Assembly: GCA_965237785.1 (NCBI GenBank)
Contig: OZ250159.1
Coordinates: forward strand, 248,001-312,000
DNA from: UBA6522 sp965237785
GTDB lineage: Bacteria; Pseudomonadota; Gammaproteobacteria; Steroidobacterales; Rariloculaceae
DNA length: 64,000 nucleotides
Reading direction: 5' to 3'
Part shown: piece by piece, positions 18,449-27,495 of the stretch
Numbering within the stretch: position 1 is the stretch's first letter
How the letters are laid out: the number at the start of each line of letters is the position of its first letter
Position numbers and translations under genes: made by a program
Notes under the pieces: model-generated
Told to the model about the DNA's origin: nothing
Seen by the model: the letters and a program-made list of their open reading frames with translations, nothing else
The model's database searches: none

Positions 18449-18460
18449 GTGCGTGCTGCT

Positions 18461-19510
18461 TCAGCGATATAGGAACATGACCCAGGCGACCATTTCCGCG
18501 TTCTTCGGCGTCGCGTACTCGAAACCGTAATAGTCTCCGTAGGTTGGGCGGAGCACATCTGTCGCGTATCTGCCAAGCTCCGTAATCCAGCTCGACGTAT
18601 ACGCTGCGTGATTATTGATTGCTTCGGGGTTTTCGATCCCCGCGGCGCCCCGCGGCACGTTACCGAGCGCCTCGCTCACAGCTGCCTCGAGATCGTCGAG
18701 GAAAGTCAGATAGAACTCTATGTCATCATGAGAACCCACGTTGCCATGGCCGCCCGAGAGGTAGTCCCATTCCAGCGACCCGACCGTCTCGACCATGTCG
18801 CGGTAGCCGAGATAGCTTTCGGCCCCCCCAAAGGCCCAGTACGGCGGCTGATCGGGGTTGAAGAGATCCGGTACATGGATGACTCCAGTACCTTCGGGCA
18901 CGTATATGGCGTGATCACGCGCGTGACCGGAATGCTCCAACGGCACGACGCGCACGGTCAGGTCTTCGAAGCTGAAGGTATTTGTATCGGCGTCGATCAC
19001 CTCGGTCGGCTCCGGGTGATTGGAGCCCAGGCGCTCCATGAGCCCAACCGTGGCCTCGGTAGCGATGATGCGCAGACCAGGAATCTGCTCCGCCAGGACG
19101 GACGCATCGCCGATGTGGTCGGCGTGGTTGTGGCTATAGAGCAGCGCGCTTATCGGCAGATCGGTCACCTCGTCGATCGCCTCGTTGATCTCATTGGCGC
19201 GCCCTTCCGCCGCATCGATGAGCAGGACGCCCTCGTCGCCCACGTAGAACATCGTGCCAGAGAACTGAGTCTGGAAGAACCAGATGCGATCGGTCAGTCT
19301 CTGCAGGATGTAGTCCTGAGTGACGTTCTTGGCGAAGAGGTCCTCGATCTTCTCGCCGGGCTCAAGTGCGTCGGTGGCCGATTCTGCCACATAGGTTGCG
19401 TTTACCGTTGAGGGAGCTTCCTCGACCTGTTGCGTGACGGCCGGCGAGGTGACGGTGACGCTCAGCGCGAGCGCCGAGACCATTATTCCTGGCCGCGGAG
19501 GTATATTCAT
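18461..19510 (-). CDS. Secreted metallo-beta-lactamase-fold hydrolase
   Basis: 349 residues with a signal peptide and GGAGG upstream of the ATG at 19510. The fold is complete: FYVGDEGVLLIDAAEGRANE, SHNHADHIGD (HxHxDH zinc site), LEHSGHARDHAIYVPEGTG (third His), VPDLFNPDQ (bridging Asp) and SGGHGNVG. A C-terminal extension ends at FLYR. MBL enzymes of this secreted type vary widely in substrate, from lactones to sulfate esters. Nothing here fixes the substrate. It is divergent from the downstream paralogue run, with a 430-base gap between them. Confidence 0.85.
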   Translation of the reverse strand: MNIPPRPGIMVSALALSVTVTSPAVTQQVEEAPSTVNATYVAESATDALEPGEKIEDLFAKNVTQDYILQRLTDRIWFFQTQFSGTMFYVGDEGVLLIDAAEGRANEINEAIDEVTDLPISALLYSHNHADHIGDASVLAEQIPGLRIIATEATVGLMERLGSNHPEPTEVIDADTNTFSFEDLTVRVVPLEHSGHARDHAIYVPEGTGVIHVPDLFNPDQPPYWAFGGAESYLGYRDMVETVGSLEWDYLSGGHGNVGSHDDIEFYLTFLDDLEAAVSEALGNVPRGAAGIENPEAINNHAAYTSSWITELGRYATDVLRPTYGDYYGFEYATPKNAEMVAWVMFLYR

Positions 19511-19681
19511 TCTGGCAATCCTCCAGATGTTCGAAACGAGATTCGCTTCCCTTCTAGCTACTATCTTCTCTATCTACTATAGAGAGTTTCTGGTCGGCGG
19601 GGTGAGAGGATTTGACTCGCGGATACGCCGCTAGACCTCCGAGACTATCGAGAATTTCGTGCCGGGGGCAGCCGCGATAGC

Positions 19682-19741
19682 TGGCGTTATCGTCCGCGGC
19701 TGCCGCGGGAGATCGGTTTGCGGTTGAACAATACGTTCTAA
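19682..19741 (+). pseudogene. TonB-dependent receptor C-terminal tail fossil
   Basis: In-frame codons up to the TAA at 19739-19741 read RLPREIGLRLNNTF. The intact receptor at 2807 ends RLPREVGFRLNYQF: 10 of 14 residues match, including the terminal aromatic needed for barrel assembly. No more of the receptor can be read upstream. Confidence 0.6.
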
Positions 19742-19939
19742 GCGTCACGGATTAAGAGTCGGAATGCGCCGACCATCGATCACGTGATCTTTGCGTACAA
19801 ACGGGGTGCAGTGAGGTGTATATTCGTCTGGACGGGCGTGGACCTGCGTCGGGCGAACACAAAGCCGCTGAGGAGTAGTTATCCAACAATCCAGCGGCTC
19901 CACTACAGAATGAATTGCGAACTAAGGAGTAGGCCCAGG

Positions 19940-20986
19940 ATGAATTTTCTCAGACACATGACAGCGTTCGCTGCAGCACTTCTACTTGCCGCGCCCGTGT
20001 CGGCCCATCACAGCGACGCCGGTATGGACATGGAGTCGACGATTACCTTTGAAGGCACGGTCAAGGAGTACGCGTGGCGGAATCCCCATGTCTACGTCAT
20101 CGTAGAAACCGAGCAGAGCGGCGAACCCGTCGATTGGGAACTGCAAATGGGCCCGGTCCACACGAGTACACGAAGAGGTTGGACGCGGGACTCGCTGTCA
20201 CCAGGCGACCAGGTCAGGGTTCAAGCCAACGCGATGACTGACGGGCGACCGTATGGCATCCTGCGTTCCCTCGACAAGGAAGGACTCTCCATGATCCAGG
20301 GGCTGGCCGGGCTGATTGCTGGTCAGACGGCTGAGGGAGACACACCCCCCGCCACGAGCCTGGCGGGTATATGGCGGTCGGACCTCACAAAAATTACGCG
20401 GTACCCCGGGGGCTTCGACGGCTTCTACCAAGCCCAGCTGACGCTGAACGACGCGGGACGGGCGGCGCAGGCCGCGTACGATCCTCTGTCCGCCGAGAAC
20501 CCCGAATCGACATGTGTCGGACGGCCAACGCCTTCAATGCTGGACTCCACGAGCATATACATGATGGAGATCGATCTCTCCCAACAGGAGGAGGTCGTCA
20601 TCATTCGGGGCGAGGAGGGGCATACGCGGATGGTCTATATGGACGGGCGCGACCATCCCGATCCCAGCGAACGTTTTGTCACCGGCCACTCCATCGGCTG
20701 GTGGCAGGACGATACGCTGGTGGTGGACACGGCGAATTTTGAGGATCACCGCTCCCCTTACCAGATCGGCGTGCCGTCGGGTGGGCAGAAGCACGTGATA
20801 GAGCGATACCGCCTGGCGCTAGACGGCACTTACATGGATGCCCAATACATTCTGGAGGACCCCGAGTATCTGGCGAGGCCCATGCTGCACTACAGGCTGT
20901 TGATTCCCGCCCCACATCTCGAAATGATATACGGGGAGTGTGACGAAGTGAATGCGGGCCGGTGGCTCACGCCGGTGGCTGACTGA
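19940..20986 (+). CDS. Secreted two-domain DUF6152-like/C-domain protein, copy 5
   Basis: 348 residues from the ATG at 19940, with GGAG about 12 bases upstream. The signal peptide ends PVSA, then His23-His24-Ser. The N-domain shows YAWRNPHVYVIVE, TSTRRGWTRDSLSPGD and a long variable tail (residues 95-135). The C-domain has LAGIWRSDLT, NPESTCVGRPTPS, RMVYMDGRDHPD, the core GHSIGWWQDDTLVVDTANF, LEDPEYLARPM and GECD. It starts a same-strand run of four paralogous genes to 23495. The function is unknown. Confidence 0.8.
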   Translation: MNFLRHMTAFAAALLLAAPVSAHHSDAGMDMESTITFEGTVKEYAWRNPHVYVIVETEQSGEPVDWELQMGPVHTSTRRGWTRDSLSPGDQVRVQANAMTDGRPYGILRSLDKEGLSMIQGLAGLIAGQTAEGDTPPATSLAGIWRSDLTKITRYPGGFDGFYQAQLTLNDAGRAAQAAYDPLSAENPESTCVGRPTPSMLDSTSIYMMEIDLSQQEEVVIIRGEEGHTRMVYMDGRDHPDPSERFVTGHSIGWWQDDTLVVDTANFEDHRSPYQIGVPSGGQKHVIERYRLALDGTYMDAQYILEDPEYLARPMLHYRLLIPAPHLEMIYGECDEVNAGRWLTPVAD

Positions 20987-21024
20987 TTAGTCAGCGGATC
21001 TCGGAATAATAAGGAGAGTTCGAG

Positions 21025-21489
21025 ATGCTACTTCCAGGACAGAAATCTCATTTCGTCGGCGAGGTCATAGGATGTTTGGGTGTGCTGTTGTTGCTGCAAG
21101 TGCCGCCGGCATTTGCGCACCATTCCTACGCAGTGATCGACAACTCGAGAGTGCTTGAGGTGAGTGCGACAATTGCGAAGCTTGAATGGACCAATCCGCA
21201 CGTTTTTCTCTGGGCTTATGTGGCCGACGAATCACAGGAGAGTGGCTATCAACTGTATGCGTTTGAGACTGGCAGCATTACGATGATGGTGAAAGCCGGC
21301 TGGACGCGCGAGGACACCTTCGAAGTCGGCGAGAAAGTTACGATTGAGTATCTTCCGCTACGCAGCGGCGAGCCAGGTGGATCGTTGGGGACATTGACGC
21401 ATGCGGACGGCACGGTTACCCCGGGCGATATTCCCGCTCTCAGGTTTATTGACCAGATCCGCGCGGCCGACAACGGAGAGGCGCAATGA
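21025..21489 (+). CDS. Single-domain secreted DUF6152-like protein
   Basis: 154 residues, ATG at 21025 with GGAGA 7 bases upstream. The signal peptide ends PPAFA, then His32-His33-Ser-Tyr. The N-domain has KLEWTNPHVFLWAYV, MMVKAGWTREDTFEVGEKV and TLTHADGTVTPGD. Its stop overlaps the start of the next gene as ATGA (21486-21489). The next gene encodes only a C-domain, so the two halves fused elsewhere are made here as a translationally coupled pair. Confidence 0.82.
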   Translation: MLLPGQKSHFVGEVIGCLGVLLLLQVPPAFAHHSYAVIDNSRVLEVSATIAKLEWTNPHVFLWAYVADESQESGYQLYAFETGSITMMVKAGWTREDTFEVGEKVTIEYLPLRSGEPGGSLGTLTHADGTVTPGDIPALRFIDQIRAADNGEAQ

Positions 21490-22337
21490 GTGTCGGCCGT
21501 TGTATCGCCCAGAAACTGCTTACTTGCGCTGCTGTGGTGCTACTGGCCGCCTGCGGACGGAGCGCCGATACCACGGCCACCGACGACGCGGCTGCCGCAT
21601 CAGCGCAGCAGTTACCGGACTGGAGCGGATGGTGGGAGGCGGAGGGGGGATTTGCCGCGGTGGCTGCCGCATCCGCGCAGCAGGAGGGGCTCAGTGGCAA
21701 CGGGCTGCGCGCGGCGCTTCAGAATCTGGACGTGTATCAGCCTGAAGCCAGGCGCATCATCGAGGCGGCGCGTGTACCCGGTGCGAATCTCGGCGGTGGG
21801 GCGGCGTACTGTGTTCCAACCCGTTTTAACGGCGGAAGTAATGGTGGGGCGACCAATGACGTCGAGTTCCTGTTGATGCCACAAAGGCTCACCATTACCA
21901 ACGGAGACGGACTGCTGCGACGCATTCCCATCGACGGCCGTCCTCTACGCGAGAATCCCGAACCCTCCAATGGCGGTACATCCGTCGGCAAGTGGGAAGG
22001 CGATACCCTGGTTATCGAAACCATCGGTCTACACCCTGATACGACCTTTCCCGGGGCCTCGAATCCCAATCTCCCGCCGATTGGAGAGAACGTTCATGTC
22101 GTGGAACGCTTACGGCTCAATGAACAGGATCAGTTGGTCATTGATACGGAGTTAACTGCGCCGCAATTGTTGAAAGCGCCGCTCAATTACACCACCGTCT
22201 ATCAACGTGACCCTGGGTACGTTTACCGTGACCACGACATATGTTCGTTGAACGATCGCTCGATTGATCCCGAAACGGGATTTGAGCGCTTCGACCTGAC
22301 ACCGCCGGCTGATCTGCCGCCACCACCACCTAATTAG
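21486..22337 (+). CDS. C-domain lipoprotein
   Basis: 283 residues. A lipobox LLAAC (Cys23) marks it as a lipoprotein, unlike the free periplasmic paralogues. After a low-complexity Ala-rich linker comes PDWSGWWEAEGG, then the C-domain: AAYCVPTRFNGG, RRIPIDGRPL, the core GTSVGKWEGDTLVIETIGLH, VERLRLNEQDQLVIDTEL and a second Cys (HDIC). The tail is Pro-rich. It starts by ATGA overlap with a DUF6152-like gene, so the membrane-anchored C-domain probably works with that N-domain. A short repeat GCTGCCGCATC-GCGCAGCA occurs twice in the linker. Confidence 0.78.
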   Translation: MSVGRCIAQKLLTCAAVVLLAACGRSADTTATDDAAAASAQQLPDWSGWWEAEGGFAAVAAASAQQEGLSGNGLRAALQNLDVYQPEARRIIEAARVPGANLGGGAAYCVPTRFNGGSNGGATNDVEFLLMPQRLTITNGDGLLRRIPIDGRPLRENPEPSNGGTSVGKWEGDTLVIETIGLHPDTTFPGASNPNLPPIGENVHVVERLRLNEQDQLVIDTELTAPQLLKAPLNYTTVYQRDPGYVYRDHDICSLNDRSIDPETGFERFDLTPPADLPPPPPN

Positions 22338-22341
22338 GGCC

Positions 22342-22389
22342 GTCGACGTCGTATGGCGCAACCCGCACGTGCGCTTCACCATGAAGGTG
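22342..22389 (+). pseudogene. DUF6152-like core-motif fossil
   Basis: The short gap between two paralogues encodes VDVVWRNPHVRFTMKV. This is the signature of the N-domain (compare TDVFWRNPHARFRIRV in the next gene). No start or rest of the domain is readable, so this is a leftover of another lost copy. Confidence 0.6.
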
Positions 22390-22427
22390 GTGATTGTGGG
22401 AGGCGGGCAATGATTCTGGAGTTTCCG

Positions 22428-23495
22428 ATGGATAAAAGCAGGATGGCACATCGAATCGCCGCTTTCGGTGCCTTGACCGTTTTCGCCGTCAGCGCCGCAG
22501 CACATCATGGACCGAACGCCGAGCCCCTGTACGACACCAGTCAGCTGGTGGAGCTCGAGGGCGAGGTGACCGACGTATTCTGGCGCAATCCTCACGCGCG
22601 TTTTCGAATCCGGGTCACCGCCGGTCCGCAGACCGGCGAGATCTGGGAGATGGAGACGAATCCGCCCGGGCCATTGTCGCGCACGGGATTCACGCCCGAA
22701 CTCATACCCATCGGTTCCCAGGTCAAGGTAGCGGGTGCGGTATCGCGGCGGAAGCCTCGCTATATGGGTCTTTTTAATGTGTTACTGCCGAACGGTCTCG
22801 AGTTCGCGGATATGGCCCGACCCAATCCTCTGCGGTTCGCCGACGAGAGACTCAGTCTCGAGCAGGCGAGCCAGGCGAGCCAGGCGAGGGTAGAGGCCGC
22901 GATTCAGGAGGCCGAAGGCATCTTCAGGGTATGGCAACGCAACCGTAACGCATTCGGAAGTCTCGCAAGACTGGACGACAGCGTTCTGACGGCGGCTGCC
23001 TTGACGGCGAAGGCGACTTACGACCCGCGGACCGATCTGGCCATTCTGGATTGCATCCCGCCGGGTATGCCCACAGGCATGATGGTTCCGAGTAGGTTCG
23101 AGTTCGTCGACGAGGGTAGCACGATCAAGCTCCGCATCCAGGAGTACGACCTGGTGCGCACCATCCACTTGAGCTCAGACTTGGACTCCGAAGCGCAGCC
23201 GGCCACGCCGCTCGGGTTCTCCGCGGGGCGCTGGGAGGGTGACACCCTGGTGGTCACGACGACGCGCGTCGACTGGCCCCTTTCCGAGAACACCGGCGTT
23301 CCCCAGAGCTCCGATGCCATGCACATCGAGCGGTTCACGCCGTCCGCGGACGGCCAGACCATGGACTACGAGCTGACTTCCATTGATCCCGTCTATCTCA
23401 TCGGATCGGCGGTGCGCCCAGGGAGCTTCACCTGGCGGCCGGGGCTGGAGATCGAGCCTTACGAGTGCGTCGTGTGGGAGGAGGACGCGCAGTGA
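22428..23495 (+). CDS. Secreted two-domain DUF6152-like/C-domain protein, copy 6
   Basis: 355 residues from the ATG at 22428 (GGAG 6 bases upstream); an ATG at 22410 with GGAGG is an alternative. The signal peptide ends SAAA, then His26-His27-Gly. The N-domain has DVFWRNPHARFRIRV and ETNPPGPLSRTGF. The linker has EGIFRVWQRNRN. The C-domain has LDCIPPGMPTGMM, RTIHLSS, the core GFSAGRWEGDTLVVTTT, ERFTPSADGQ and YEC. It is a close relative of the copy at 9471 and the broken copy at 11965; these three form one subfamily. The function is unknown. Confidence 0.82.
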   Translation: MDKSRMAHRIAAFGALTVFAVSAAAHHGPNAEPLYDTSQLVELEGEVTDVFWRNPHARFRIRVTAGPQTGEIWEMETNPPGPLSRTGFTPELIPIGSQVKVAGAVSRRKPRYMGLFNVLLPNGLEFADMARPNPLRFADERLSLEQASQASQARVEAAIQEAEGIFRVWQRNRNAFGSLARLDDSVLTAAALTAKATYDPRTDLAILDCIPPGMPTGMMVPSRFEFVDEGSTIKLRIQEYDLVRTIHLSSDLDSEAQPATPLGFSAGRWEGDTLVVTTTRVDWPLSENTGVPQSSDAMHIERFTPSADGQTMDYELTSIDPVYLIGSAVRPGSFTWRPGLEIEPYECVVWEEDAQ

Positions 23496-23582
23496 GCGCC
23501 CGACAGACCAATGAGACCGGCTATATTCTTACTTAGACAGGTGTAAAGACAAATGAGTACCAGGCTTACAAATCTATCGGTT

Positions 23583-23611
23583 GGCTTCGTTGCGGGCTGC
23601 TAGCCGAAGCC
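23583..23611. terminator. Possible bidirectional hairpin between convergent genes
   Basis: GGCTTCG and CGAAGCC form a 7-bp perfect stem with a 15-base loop in the gap between convergent genes. There is no U-run, so intrinsic termination is doubtful. Confidence 0.25.
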
Positions 23612-23625
23612 AGAACACGCGCAAC

Positions 23626-24879
23626 CTAGCGACCACCCGTCATAACCGGGGCAAACTTCTGAATCCGTTTGGCAGTATCGACTTCGCCGACAAAGACGTT
23701 CCCGCGCGTATCGATTCCGATCGCATTAGGAAAGTGCAGCTGACCGGCGAGTCGACCGTTCCCGCCGAAATACCCAAGTGTTTCGCCGCTCTGCCGATCG
23801 ACTGTCCATACGACGTCGTTATGCGCATCTGCGACGAACAAATACTTCTGTTCCGGATCCTTGGAAATAACCATCTTGTACATGCTGCCGCAGATCGAGG
23901 AGTAGAAGGTTCCGACAGGCATGGGAGAGGCGGGATCTTCGCGCAGACCAGCGCATCGGCCGCGTTGCGCAGGCGTGTTTGGCGAGACATAAATGTCCTG
24001 TAACCACTCCCCTTCCGTGGTGAACACCTGAATCCGGTTCTGGCCACGCTCTCCAATATAGACGCGACGGTCTCTTGAGATCTCGATAAAGTGCAGCGTC
24101 GGAGCGAAATTCCTCTCCTCGGGCGGTGGTTCTCCCGTCCATGTGTAACCGGAAATCGGCTCGTTCGAGATCTCGCTCAACGGCATCCCGTGCCCGCCCC
24201 AGCCACGTTTGAATTCACCAGTCGAGGCGTCGAAGACAGTGACGCGCTTCTGGTCGATGATGTAGATCTCGTCGGCGACCTCGTCGAGTTGAAAGCGCCC
24301 CACGTTTACAATCGTGTCAACGTCCTGGTTGTTCTCAGGTGTCTGGGACGTCCGGTTGTCGGCATCGGTGCCAAGTCTTGGCGGCCTGCGACCAAAGTCC
24401 CAGACAAACTCGCCGTCGCGCGTGAACTTCAGGATACTGTCCTGCGCCGCCTCGCCCGCAATCCAGACGAACCCCTTACTGTCGGCAATGACGGTCTGGA
24501 GGTACGTCGGCCACAGCGGATGATATCCAGGGCCTCCCCAGGCATTGAGGACGTTGCCCTCCTGATCGAGCTCGATTATTTCCGGCCCGCGCACGCAGCA
24601 GAGCGCCGCTCCCGGCCCGAGTTCCGCCGCCAGTTCGATCGGCAGGGCGGCTCTTCCCCGGTTTATGAACCAGATATGGTCCATGTGGTCGACGTGCATG
24701 CCCGTGACCTGCTGCATACTCCACTGGTTCGGCAGCGGCTTGGGCCAGAACGGATCAACGCGGTACTGGGGCGCGCCTTCAGCGTCGACAGCCTGGCCCT
24801 CCACCACCTGCGCTTCAGCGGCATACGCCACGATACCGCACAGGCCTGTGACGACGGCTAACGCTCTGCTCTTGATCAT
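23626..24879 (-). CDS. Secreted NHL-repeat beta-propeller protein
   Basis: 417 residues from the ATG at 24879, with AAGGAG 6 bases upstream. A signal peptide (AVVTGLCGIVAYAAEAQ) is followed by YRVDPFWPKPLPNQW, then NHL-type blades (DHIWFINRG, IIELDQEGNVLNAWGG, ILKFTRDGEFVWDFG, RVYIGERGQNRIQVFTTEG, FPNAIGIDTRGNVFVGEV). The layout resembles the lyase-like propellers often annotated as peptidyl-alpha-hydroxyglycine amidating lyase relatives, but I see no basis for that activity. It faces the paralogue run on the other strand. The role may be binding rather than catalysis. Confidence 0.75.
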   Translation of the reverse strand: MIKSRALAVVTGLCGIVAYAAEAQVVEGQAVDAEGAPQYRVDPFWPKPLPNQWSMQQVTGMHVDHMDHIWFINRGRAALPIELAAELGPGAALCCVRGPEIIELDQEGNVLNAWGGPGYHPLWPTYLQTVIADSKGFVWIAGEAAQDSILKFTRDGEFVWDFGRRPPRLGTDADNRTSQTPENNQDVDTIVNVGRFQLDEVADEIYIIDQKRVTVFDASTGEFKRGWGGHGMPLSEISNEPISGYTWTGEPPPEERNFAPTLHFIEISRDRRVYIGERGQNRIQVFTTEGEWLQDIYVSPNTPAQRGRCAGLREDPASPMPVGTFYSSICGSMYKMVISKDPEQKYLFVADAHNDVVWTVDRQSGETLGYFGGNGRLAGQLHFPNAIGIDTRGNVFVGEVDTAKRIQKFAPVMTGGR

Positions 24880-25022
24880 CATGATCTCCTTCCTCAACTC
24901 GGGCGCCGGGCGTTGTATCTAAAGTTCTGAGGTAAATTCGTACTGAGCAAGCTGCTACCTCAGTCGGCGCTTGCTGATTTTCCTGTAGCCGTGTGAGGCA
25001 ATTCGTCTGCAAACTCCACGTC

Positions 25023-25301
25023 TTATCTGGTGCGAGTTCCCATTACCGGGAGAGCGCCCATCGGAGTACCGAATTCACCGGTAATAGTGTCTCCTTCGAC
25101 CGTACCGGAGAACTCCAGCGGTATACCTGCAAGAGTATTCTCCAGACTAAACGCAATCGAATTGCCGTCGCTAGTACAATTAGAAAGCGCGACGTCACCC
25201 AGCTGTTCCGACGCGAAAAAACCCGTGCCATCATTCGCGATGGTTAAAGCTGCAGTTCGCTGACCCAGTGGTGTTTCGAAATCGAGGTTCCAGTCGCCGA
25301 C
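25023..25301 (-). pseudogene. C-terminal beta-domain fossil
   Basis: The minus strand, ending at a TAA at 25023, reads VGDWNLDFETPLGQRTAALT, then FSGTVEGDTITGEFGTPMGA, then GTRTR. This is the small W..tPlG../GtveGD.i.G.f/GTR beta-module often found at the C-terminus of periplasmic amidohydrolases and related enzymes. The main enzyme domain is absent. Directly upstream is a receptor N-terminus in another frame. Confidence 0.6.
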
Positions 25302-25306
25302 GGCCG

Positions 25307-25615
25307 GGATCCCTCGAGAAGAGCGTCGATCACCCCCGTCAACGTGAACTGCCCGACGACCGCATTGGCCTGTCGGTTTATGACGAGATCGCAGGGAAAA
25401 AGCAACACCGCGCCGGTCTGCTCAGCTAGCTCGTTCAGCGCTTCTGCAGCATTCAGCGACGGGATGTCGATGTCGTGGAGCTGCTCCTGCGCGACGACGA
25501 CCGGGCTTGCTATCAGCAACGCCAAGCCAGCTACCAGGTTGCACACCCTGCTGCAGCGTTCTGCTTGTCCTTCCCTCCGAATCGGTCGGTTACACGAGTC
25601 TTTCGCTAAGACCAT
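25307..25615 (-). pseudogene. TonB receptor signal-peptide and STN fossil
   Basis: From the ATG at 25615: a hydrophobic signal sequence (LVAGLALLIASPVVVAQ), then an STN domain (IDIPSLNAAEALNELAEQTG and VVGQFTLTGVIDALLEGS), as at the N-terminus of FecA-like receptors and similar to the one at 2807. After EGS the homology ends and the frame runs into an unrelated module. The plug and barrel (700 or more residues) are lost. Confidence 0.75.
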
Positions 25616-25958
25616 CGTTGCGGCCTTGTTATACAGAGAACAGATGAAGTGAAAAAAACCGTAATCAAACGCAGAAAAGGTTTCCGCCAGCCGAGCTACA
25701 AGGCGGGAGAAAGATAAATTCGAGCTTCCGAAACCGACGCTTCCAGCCCCCACGATTTCACCAGCCTCTTTCGTGGTTTGATCGATATGGTTAGTCAGCC
25801 CGTTACTCGGCCACTGCCTCCCGCAAAAGTCCCGCAGTCCTGGGCGGGGAGGGCGACTGTCAACTACGCGCAATCCAAGCGTGAGCGCTAACGAGCGCCT
25901 GCTCCGGCCCAACAGCTGTAGTATTCATCAGACCCGAAATGGCCTCTGGATCGGGGCG
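25616..25958. other. Intergenic region without a recognised gene
   Basis: About 340 bases upstream of the STN fossil on the minus strand. No coding similarity, tRNA or clear terminator is visible. It may hold the old receptor promoter. Confidence 0.4.
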
Positions 25959-26609
25959 CTAACGCAGAGACAGCCCGTTCTGATCCAACCGCCAGACCAG
26001 CAGATCGAATCTGTCCTGGCCGAAAAAGGGCTCGCCCTGGAAGACGAACAGCGGCACGCCAGTGTGGCCTGATTCGAGTTGACCAGATTGATTGGCCTCG
26101 ATGATGCGCTCGAAATGCTGCGGATCAGCTGTGATCGCGTCTTCGAGCGACTGAGGAGTCAATCCGGCCCGGCCGATTGCGTCGGCAAGGTGGTTACCGT
26201 CGTTCCAGCCGTCGGTTCGCCCGTCCCATATCAATCGCATCACCTGATCCTGGAACTCGAGCCCCGCCCCCGCCTCCGCGGCAGCCACGGCGAGGTGGGT
26301 AAGCCGTCCTATCAAAGGTTGCTCGGTCGCAATCTCGTTTGTTTGCATGTCCTGGGCTATGGGATCCGGTCGAGGCCGTCGATAGGGAATACCCAGGAAA
26401 TCCGCTACGCGTTGCGAATCCAGCAGGTGGTACGGCCGATAGTGCTTCGGTGCAGCACTGAAGAAGTCTGGGTTGCGAACAGCAACAGGGTAGACGATGC
26501 GCAAGTCGGCTTGAACATCGTACTTCGCGCGTAGATCCAATATCCGGTCCAGTGCCAGATAGCAATAGGGGCTGCGCATGGACCAGTAGATTTCGAAGGC
26601 CAACGTCAT
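25959..26609 (-). CDS. DsbA-fold isomerase/oxidoreductase (HCCA isomerase-like)
   Basis: 216 residues. It begins AFEIYWSMRSPYCYLALDRI, the S-P-Y-x-Y N-terminal motif of 2-hydroxychromene-2-carboxylate isomerase-like proteins, a kappa-class GST/DsbA-fold family that uses glutathione. The C-terminal part has SGHTGVPLFVFQGEPFFGQD and RFDLLVWRL, the usual cis-Pro loop and product-binding end. There is no signal peptide, so it is cytoplasmic. These enzymes act in aromatic degradation, but no other pathway gene adjoins it. The family call is firm; the substrate is unknown. Confidence 0.85.
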   Translation of the reverse strand: MTLAFEIYWSMRSPYCYLALDRILDLRAKYDVQADLRIVYPVAVRNPDFFSAAPKHYRPYHLLDSQRVADFLGIPYRRPRPDPIAQDMQTNEIATEQPLIGRLTHLAVAAAEAGAGLEFQDQVMRLIWDGRTDGWNDGNHLADAIGRAGLTPQSLEDAITADPQHFERIIEANQSGQLESGHTGVPLFVFQGEPFFGQDRFDLLVWRLDQNGLSLR

Positions 26610-26701
26610 TCGGCCAGTCTAGCCGAAGATCTGACGTGACGTCGGGCCAACCGAGTGGATCGGCCGAGCTTGAAGTCCCCCTTGTTGTTCTTCAGGACTG
26701 A

Positions 26702-26938
26702 CTAGTCCCATTCAATCTCTTCGCCGGCTTCCAGGGCCCAGGACTCCATTTCACCCTGGGCATTCTCGACTTCCATATAGACCCAGGAATGCGGATTGAT
26801 CCAGTAGACCTCCGTCACAGTACCTTCAATCTCGGTGTAGTCCGTCATCGTATAAGCACCGTGCGAGTGATGTGCCCAAGCCGTGACGGCAACCGCTTGA
26901 GCGGCGAGATTCGCGATGAGTAGCTTCTTGGCATACAT
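26702..26938 (-). CDS. Truncated DUF6152-like protein
   Basis: 78 residues. The signal peptide ends TAWA, then His23-His24-Ser-His. The N-domain is present through EVYWINPHSWVYMEVENAQG and ESWALEAGEEIEWD, then a TAG. The second half (RRGW..D.L.PGD..) seen in full copies is missing. Both His-His and NPH remain, so a metal site could persist, but the fold is probably incomplete. It is the only minus-strand member of the family with a readable N-domain. Confidence 0.7.
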   Translation of the reverse strand: MYAKKLLIANLAAQAVAVTAWAHHSHGAYTMTDYTEIEGTVTEVYWINPHSWVYMEVENAQGEMESWALEAGEEIEWD

Positions 26939-27080
26939 TCGAAGACTCCCTAATCTTCTCGGGTCGGCGGAAGAGAGGTTTCGCCTGACGCCGGAAGAAC
27001 TTTGTAAACATCATCAACAAGCGAGCCCTGGCTGATCTTTGGGTAGAGAACTACCCAGCGCGCCTTCGCGAGAAGCTGAT

Positions 27081-27360
27081 ACTCGGTCGGTATACCACAA
27101 CGCGCGAGCGGTGAAGGGTACTTTCCTCGACGGTCGTCTGAACATGAATGCCGCCCTGTTCAGCATTGAAACCGACGGTTATTCGGAAGTGGGCAACCTC
27201 TATCTTCTTCCCCGAAGGATCGGACTCCAACAATGTGCTGGCCGCATTGGAAGCGGTGGGATTGGCTACCGGCAACAGGGGGCCTACCAACAATACCGGT
27301 CTGAATGTTGCAATTGCCTACCCGAGAGAAGCCGGACTGAGGTTTAGCTTCAGTTTTTAG
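27081..27360 (+). pseudogene. TonB receptor C-terminal barrel fossil
   Basis: One frame reads VKGTFLDGRLNMNAALFSIE, then TDGYSE, a typical late barrel strand pair. Near 27210 it shifts to another frame that reads NNTGLNVAIAYPREAGLRFS and ends FSF at the TAG at 27358-27360, the normal barrel end. Upstream barrel, plug and signal peptide are absent. This is the third receptor relic in the cluster. Confidence 0.75.
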
Positions 27361-27495
27361 TGCGTTGCGGTTCTCTCTGGGTCCTCGTGGGGTTCCATGA
27401 CCGTGGCCGTGCACGATCATGAAGGGGTTACGGAGTTTTTTCGAAAACCCGTATATCATGTTCCCATTGCATGAAAAGTTGAGCCGGAACTCGCA

